From: Lachnospiraceae bacterium | GTDB taxonomy: Bacteria > Bacillota > Clostridia > Lachnospirales > Lachnospiraceae | Direction of reading: 5' to 3' | Assembly: GCA_900755865.1 (NCBI GenBank) | Contig: CAAEHZ010000354.1 | Location: 1 to 9,235 of the forward strand | DNA: 9,235 nucleotides | Shown: piece by piece, positions 5,213 through 9,235 of the stretch | Layout: the number at the start of each line of letters is the position of its first letter | Numbering within the stretch: the stretch's first letter is position 1 | The notes under the pieces: model-generated | What the model was told of the DNA's origin: nothing | The model's input: only the letters and a program-made list of their open reading frames with translations | Database searches by the model: none | Position numbers and translations under genes: made by a program

Positions 5213-6550
5213 TTAGTTCCTGTCCCTGGCAAGCTCTCTTGTAACCATCACTGCCATGGCTGTCACTAACGGCAGATATTCTTTTTCATATACCACCAGA
5301 AAAGCATTGTCAAAAACAAGATTTTCCACGGTGATATCCATATTTTCTATAATAGCACCAAGTACCCTTCCGTTCAATTCCACTCTGAAATTATGTCCGA
5401 TTGTACTTGTATACTCTGTCAGCTCCAGCCTGCCCTCCCGGATGTCCATGGCAAATTTATCCCGTACAAAGGTAAACTGCTTTTCCAGCACCCCATAAGG
5501 CTCCCCCTTCTGAAAGAAGCTGTAAGTTGCCAGTGCATGTCCGATTTCCTTCTGTAACCGGAAAATCTCCCGCTGCTGCTTATCATAGATATACAGATTG
5601 ACAAGGGGAACTGTCCCGTCTACCACATACATTGTGTTTCCGTCCGCATCCTGCACCTCAAAATGTTCTCCGGTCAGTTTAAAATTCTCGGTAAAGGTGT
5701 AAATTTCGGAAGAAAGTGTTTCCCGGAAAGGAAGCACCTGCCCTGTCTTTATAAATTGCTCCAGACTTTCCTTCAGCCATTTCTGAAAAAAGAACACATC
5801 GGAATGATAGCAGAGGCGCCCGGCAAGCTCCGGCTGATTATCCTCCACCGGCGGTATCAGGGGCTCTGTCAGTTTCGCCTTTATTGTGCTTTCCACAAAG
5901 GTACTTCCAATATATATGATATCCCCATTCCCGTTCAGCCAGAAATAGACCAGCTGCCCTCCTGCACTGGGTCCAAAGACAAGGGTTTCAAAGAAGGAAG
6001 TATGAAATCTTCCCATCCAGACAGAGCCAAAGGGAGTCTTTACATTTTTAAAAGCTTCATAAATTTCTTCCAGCGTTATTTTCCTGTCCACAATTACCAT
6101 TTTTCCCGCGTCTGTGGAATTATTATAATCCTCCGGAGAACTCAGAATAAAAAGTGCAATTCCGATAATCAATATTACCGTTCCCACTACCACCGGAAAT
6201 TTTTCCCAGTTTCCCGCAATGCAAATCCAGACAGCAATCCCGCAGAGAATTGTACCCGCAATACGATACTCCCAGACACGCTGTTTCAGGGATTTCGGCA
6301 GCTTTTTATAAGCATCATTGCTTTTCTTTACCGTATCTGCCGCAGCATCTATCTGCTCCTTTGCCCGCTTTAACGGAGATTTAATTCTCCAGAGCCATGC
6401 CAGATATCCAAAAAACGCCGCAAACAGAGCCATTACAAACAGAACCGCCCCTGTATCCTTAGTGACATCTCCCTTTATTACATCCGTCAGCCCCGATACA
6501 ATTCCGATTCCCAGACAGGCAACTGATAACCCTATCCAAACCTTTTTCAT
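5213..6550 (-). CDS. membrane protein with C-terminal LURP-one/Tubby-C-like domain
   Basis: The gene encodes a 445-residue protein in three parts. Residues 1-137 hold two helical membrane pairs (about 4-22, 34-54, 97-113, 118-137) with a basic, charged stretch at 55-95 between the pairs. Residues 150-280 form a soluble region I do not recognise, with GSVWMGRFHTSFFETLVFG and YFWLNGNGDIIYIGSTF. Residues 285-440 show the alternating strands of the LURP-one-related/Tubby C-terminal superfamily: FKLTGEHFEVQDADGN, a central LYIYDKQQREIFRLQKEIG, then FRVELNGRVLGAI and a final helix LPLVTAMAVMVTREL. Proteins with this barrel are linked to phospholipid binding or scramblases, but bacterial members are mostly uncharacterised. 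The start has only GGGG 2 nt away and AAGGGG 11 nt away, so translation may be weak or coupled. It lies 123 nt after the radical SAM gene with a repeat array between, and probably belongs to the same transcript. Confidence 0.7.
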   Translation of the reverse strand: MKKVWIGLSVACLGIGIVSGLTDVIKGDVTKDTGAVLFVMALFAAFFGYLAWLWRIKSPLKRAKEQIDAAADTVKKSNDAYKKLPKSLKQRVWEYRIAGTILCGIAVWICIAGNWEKFPVVVGTVILIIGIALFILSSPEDYNNSTDAGKMVIVDRKITLEEIYEAFKNVKTPFGSVWMGRFHTSFFETLVFGPSAGGQLVYFWLNGNGDIIYIGSTFVESTIKAKLTEPLIPPVEDNQPELAGRLCYHSDVFFFQKWLKESLEQFIKTGQVLPFRETLSSEIYTFTENFKLTGEHFEVQDADGNTMYVVDGTVPLVNLYIYDKQQREIFRLQKEIGHALATYSFFQKGEPYGVLEKQFTFVRDKFAMDIREGRLELTEYTSTIGHNFRVELNGRVLGAIIENMDITVENLVFDNAFLVVYEKEYLPLVTAMAVMVTRELARDRN

Positions 6551-6597
6551 TTCCCCTGATACCCCTTTTCCTGCTATTTTTCCTGAGTTTTTCTATT

Positions 6598-6667
6598 CTT
6601 ACTTCCGGGTTCTTGCTTCCCGATTCTTGCCTTCCAGTTTCTACCTTTTGGCTTTTACTTTCTGATT
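6598..6667 (-). repeat. five degenerate 14-nt tandem repeats
   Basis: The stretch divides exactly into five 14-nt units beginning at 6598, 6612, 6626, 6640 and 6654. In the plus sense the first three are CTTACTTCCGGGTT, CTTGCTTCCCGATT and CTTGCCTTCCAGTT; the last two (6640-6667) are more diverged but keep the CTT core and the terminal T. On the minus strand the array is purine-rich (GGAAG and AAG cores). It lies wholly between the radical SAM stop and the LURP-one-like gene. A minus frame can be read through it from a TTG at 6677, but it lacks a spaced ribosome binding site and its composition follows the repeat. Function is unknown. Confidence 0.7.
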
Positions 6668-6673
6668 TTTGTA

Positions 6674-8431
6674 TCAACCTTCTGATATGCAGGGCAGATA
6701 ATATGCCGCATCATAGGTCAACGGATTCCTGTTTTGGTAGTCAAACAACACCCAGGCCTTATCTGACACCCGTGTCATTTCTCCATCTTCCTGCCATACA
6801 GGGTAAGTAAACGGCTCCATATGGGTCATTTTCATAAGCTGCTGGGGCTGATACCCCTCATACCCGGTAAGATATTCCGGGTTCTGCGCCTCTTTTCTGT
6901 AAAATGCCCGCAGGCTTTCCTTTTCTGCCTCATCCTGCTGCATTGGTGCAAACGCCGGACGGCTTTTCATATTTTCCCGCAAATACATATCAAAGGTTAA
7001 TAGCTGCGTGTACAATTCTCCTTTTTCCGGTGCCTGTTCCAGCGCAAACTCCAAAAGCACCTGATAACGGTACACTCTTGCGGGCGTGTTGGTAAAATAA
7101 CCCTTCTCCTCATAATACCGTGACAGCGCTTCATACATGGCAAATGCCGAGGAAAATTCCTTTTCCAGCACCGGCAGCGTGTGGGTAAACTGACTGCTGT
7201 TGTAATACAGCTCCACCATCTCCTCCACACCCTTCAACCGGAGTACATCATCATAGGACAGCCATTTGCTGTACAATACCTCATAGGGCGGGCGGCAGTT
7301 ATAGGCAAGCCCGTATTCCTCAACCCGCTCCTCCATGGGGGAACCCTTTAACACCTTTAAAAACCCCAACTGTAGCTGTTGCGGTTTCATGGCATACACA
7401 TCATTAAAGGAACTGACAAAGCTGTCATAATCTTCATAGGGCAATCCTGCTATCAAATCCAGGTGTTGATGAATATTATGGAAGCTGTGAATTTTTGCGA
7501 CCACCTGCTGCAAATGCTCCCGACTCATATAGCGATTTATGGCATGCAGCGTCTTTTCGTTGGTGGACTGAACGCCAATCTCAAGCTGCACCAGTCCCGC
7601 CCGCATCCGGCTTAATACTTCCAGCTCTTCCTCTGTCATCAAATCCGCCGCAATTTCAAAATGAAAGTTTGTGACACCATTGTCATGTTCCAGCAGATAC
7701 CTCCAGACTGTCAGCGCATGCTCCTTATTACAGTTAAAGGTTCTGTCAATAAACTTCACCTGAGGCACCTTCCGGTCCAGAAAGTACTGCAGCTCCTTTT
7801 TTACAATCTCCGGATTTTTCAACCGCACCCTTTTATCAATGGCAGAAAGACAGTAGGCACACCGGAAGGGACACCCTCTCTGGGATTCATAATAAATAAT
7901 CCGATTCTGAAACCTGTCCAAATCTTCATATAAAAAGGGCAGACTGTTGATATCTGTCAGCCTTCTGTCCGGGGTACGCCCTGTCGGCAGAACCAGCCCC
8001 CGGATATCCGTCAGTTTTCCTTCGCCTGTCTGATAAAACCGTACCAGCTCCGTAAAGGTTTCTTCCCCTTCTCCTATCATAATTCCCGTCAGACAGGGAT
8101 ATTGATTTAAAATTTCCTCCGCGTGGAAGGATACCTCCGGTCCGCCCAGCCAGAGCCTTGTATCCGGCAGAAGCTTCGGCAGCTCCGGAAGCAGCTCCTG
8201 TACCGTATTCCAGTTCCAGATATAACAGGAAAATGCCGCAACCTGTGGCTTGCGCCTGTAAATATCTGCCAGAATGGTTTCCGTATTCTGGTTTATCGTA
8301 TATTCCGCAATCTCTATTTCCACACCGGGCAGCTGTTCCAGTGCTTCTCTGGCGTAAGCGCCCAGACTGTACACTGCCGGATTGGAATGAATGTATTTTG
8401 CGTTTACCGCAATTAAAAGCACCTTACTCAT
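6674..8431 (-). CDS. B12-binding domain radical SAM protein, DUF4080 type
   Basis: The gene encodes a 585-residue radical SAM enzyme. Residues 1-130 form a Rossmann-like cobalamin-binding domain; the usual DxHxxG axial-histidine motif is not evident and KYIHSN (12-17) stands near the start instead, as in the DUF4080 group. The radical SAM core spans about 180-370 with the cluster motif CPFRCAYC (C187, C191, C194), and LEIGVQSTNEKTL and LIAGLPYED as the later strands. Residues 380-585 form the C-terminal DUF4080-type extension. Family members are annotated as B12-dependent radical SAM proteins of unknown substrate, often compared with methyltransferases; no reaction can be assigned here. The ATG at 8431 overlaps the TRAP permease end by 8 nt, so translation is coupled, with AAGG about 6 nt upstream. 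It is followed by the repeat array and the LURP-one-like gene. Confidence 0.9.
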   Translation of the reverse strand: MSKVLLIAVNAKYIHSNPAVYSLGAYAREALEQLPGVEIEIAEYTINQNTETILADIYRRKPQVAAFSCYIWNWNTVQELLPELPKLLPDTRLWLGGPEVSFHAEEILNQYPCLTGIMIGEGEETFTELVRFYQTGEGKLTDIRGLVLPTGRTPDRRLTDINSLPFLYEDLDRFQNRIIYYESQRGCPFRCAYCLSAIDKRVRLKNPEIVKKELQYFLDRKVPQVKFIDRTFNCNKEHALTVWRYLLEHDNGVTNFHFEIAADLMTEEELEVLSRMRAGLVQLEIGVQSTNEKTLHAINRYMSREHLQQVVAKIHSFHNIHQHLDLIAGLPYEDYDSFVSSFNDVYAMKPQQLQLGFLKVLKGSPMEERVEEYGLAYNCRPPYEVLYSKWLSYDDVLRLKGVEEMVELYYNSSQFTHTLPVLEKEFSSAFAMYEALSRYYEEKGYFTNTPARVYRYQVLLEFALEQAPEKGELYTQLLTFDMYLRENMKSRPAFAPMQQDEAEKESLRAFYRKEAQNPEYLTGYEGYQPQQLMKMTHMEPFTYPVWQEDGEMTRVSDKAWVLFDYQNRNPLTYDAAYYLPCISEG

Positions 8432-9235
8432 TCCTGCCCTTTCGCAGCCTTCCGCCTATACTCATCTGATAAACAATGCATGCCGCAACACATACAAGTC
8501 CCACTGCATCTGTTGCCAGAGCAGGATGTATCAGGAGCAGACCGCCGACTGCTATTACAATTCTGATAATCACTGACATTTCCGCAAAGCAATACCCTTC
8601 CATGGCTGCCGCAACGCCGAATACTCCCACAAAGGATGTCACGATAATCTGGGCTACCTGAAGCGGATTGGTATCAATAAAAAGCATCGCCGGATTATAG
8701 CAGAACATATAAGGCACAATAAAGGCTGCAATCGCCAGCTTGGAAGCATTAAAGGCTGTCTGCATCGGCTTGCCCTTCGCAATCGCGGAACCGGCATATG
8801 CCGCAAGGGCAACCGGAGGCGTAATATCTGCTACAATACCAAAGTAAAATACAAAGAAATGCGCCGCCAGTGCAGGCACTCCCATACGAATCAGAATCGG
8901 CGCGGTAGTAGCCGCCATAATACAATAGTTCGCCGTTGTGGGAACACCCATTCCCAGAACAATACAGCAAAGCATGGTAAGAACCAGCGCAATAATCAGT
9001 CTGTTGCCCGCAACGCTGACAATTCCGTTGATTAACTCATTTGCCAGACCGGTCATGGTAATGGTTCCCGCAATGATTCCCGCCATACCGCAGGCAGCAC
9101 CCACTGTAATGGTACTCTTTCCGCCTGCTGCCAGCGCGTCCCAGAATTTATGGGGTGTAATCCGGTTTTCCTTATGAAACAGACTGACCAGAATACTTAA
9201 GAAAATCGCGCAGGTTGCCGCCTTCTGCATAGTCA
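8424..9235 (-). CDS. TRAP transporter fused permease, C-terminal part
   Basis: The frame enters from the right edge of the window and ends at TAA (8424-8426), giving 269 visible residues of what is usually a protein of about 620-700. It carries at least six hydrophobic segments and the DctM-type motif LGMGVPTTANYCIMAATTAPIL, followed by FVFYFGIVADITPPVALAAYAGSAIA, which identify the large-subunit half of a fused 4TM/12TM TRAP permease. These carriers import organic acids such as C4-dicarboxylates, sialic acid or amino acids using an ion gradient and an extracellular binding protein; the substrate cannot be told from this part. The first internal Met is not the start, because the family continues well upstream and the frame stays open to the edge. 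It overlaps the radical SAM start, and the binding protein gene is probably further right. Confidence 0.9.
   Translation of the reverse strand, partial: TMQKAATCAIFLSILVSLFHKENRITPHKFWDALAAGGKSTITVGAACGMAGIIAGTITMTGLANELINGIVSVAGNRLIIALVLTMLCCIVLGMGVPTTANYCIMAATTAPILIRMGVPALAAHFFVFYFGIVADITPPVALAAYAGSAIAKGKPMQTAFNASKLAIAAFIVPYMFCYNPAMLFIDTNPLQVAQIIVTSFVGVFGVAAAMEGYCFAEMSVIIRIVIAVGGLLLIHPALATDAVGLVCVAACIVYQMSIGGRLRKGRNE

Noticed and set aside
5663..6373. Plus-strand open frame of 236 residues
   Set aside because: It lies fully antisense to the LURP-one-like membrane gene, has no recognisable domain and looks like a shadow frame.
6598..6667. Possible CRISPR-like array
   Set aside because: The 14-nt units are contiguous with no spacers and are too short and diverged for CRISPR repeats.
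6459..6677. Minus-strand frame of 72 residues read through the 14-nt repeats and into the LURP-one-like gene
   Set aside because: It starts at TTG with no spaced ribosome binding site, its composition (rich in K, S, E, R) simply follows the repeat, and it overlaps the start of a recognisable gene in another frame.

Overview
The window looks like chromosome of a Gram-positive anaerobe of the Lachnospiraceae (Bacillota, a Blautia/Clostridium-like gut bacterium). This rests on recognisable protein families (a Lachnospiraceae-type PD-(D/E)XK nuclease/transposase start, a 12-TM TRAP permease, a B12-binding radical SAM protein of the DUF4080 type), strong AGGAGG-type ribosome binding sites, and moderate GC with AT-rich intergenic DNA. 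No database search was possible, so the taxon is inferred.

Layout from left to right. At 1-195 (minus) is the N-terminus of a PD-(D/E)XK nuclease family transposase-like gene, cut by the window edge, with a plausible promoter and a structured leader. Next is an Rrf2-family regulator (329-769, minus) whose rho-independent terminator has the gene's own stop codon in the loop. Between it and the next gene, 770-1092 holds no intact gene but reads as a small gene graveyard on the minus strand: a probable flavin reductase C-terminus (790-888) next to a frameshifted fragment resembling the Ig-like C-terminal part of a family 2 glycosidase (894-1081).

A compact minus-strand operon follows: AraC-type regulator (3258-4016), HD-domain hydrolase (2640-3248, 9 nt downstream) and GtrII-like membrane glucosyltransferase (1093-2631, at or overlapping the end of the HD gene). 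Divergent from the AraC gene is a cytoplasmic family 5 glycoside hydrolase (4154-5194, plus). The 137-bp shared intergenic region carries candidate promoters in both directions and a direct repeat, which suggests that the AraC protein controls the hydrolase.

The right third is a second minus-strand cluster, transcribed from right to left: the C-terminal part of a fused TRAP permease (8424-9235, cut by the window edge), a B12-binding radical SAM protein overlapping it by 8 nt (6674-8431), a 70-bp array of five degenerate 14-nt repeats (6598-6667), and a membrane protein ending in a LURP-one/Tubby-C-like domain (5213-6550). This last gene meets the family 5 hydrolase tail to tail with an 18-bp gap.

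I see no RNA gene, CRISPR array, insertion sequence end or clear phage gene. I cannot claim a new system. The least explained items are the LURP-one-like membrane protein with an unknown central domain, the 14-nt repeat array, and the decayed genes beside the Rrf2 regulator.
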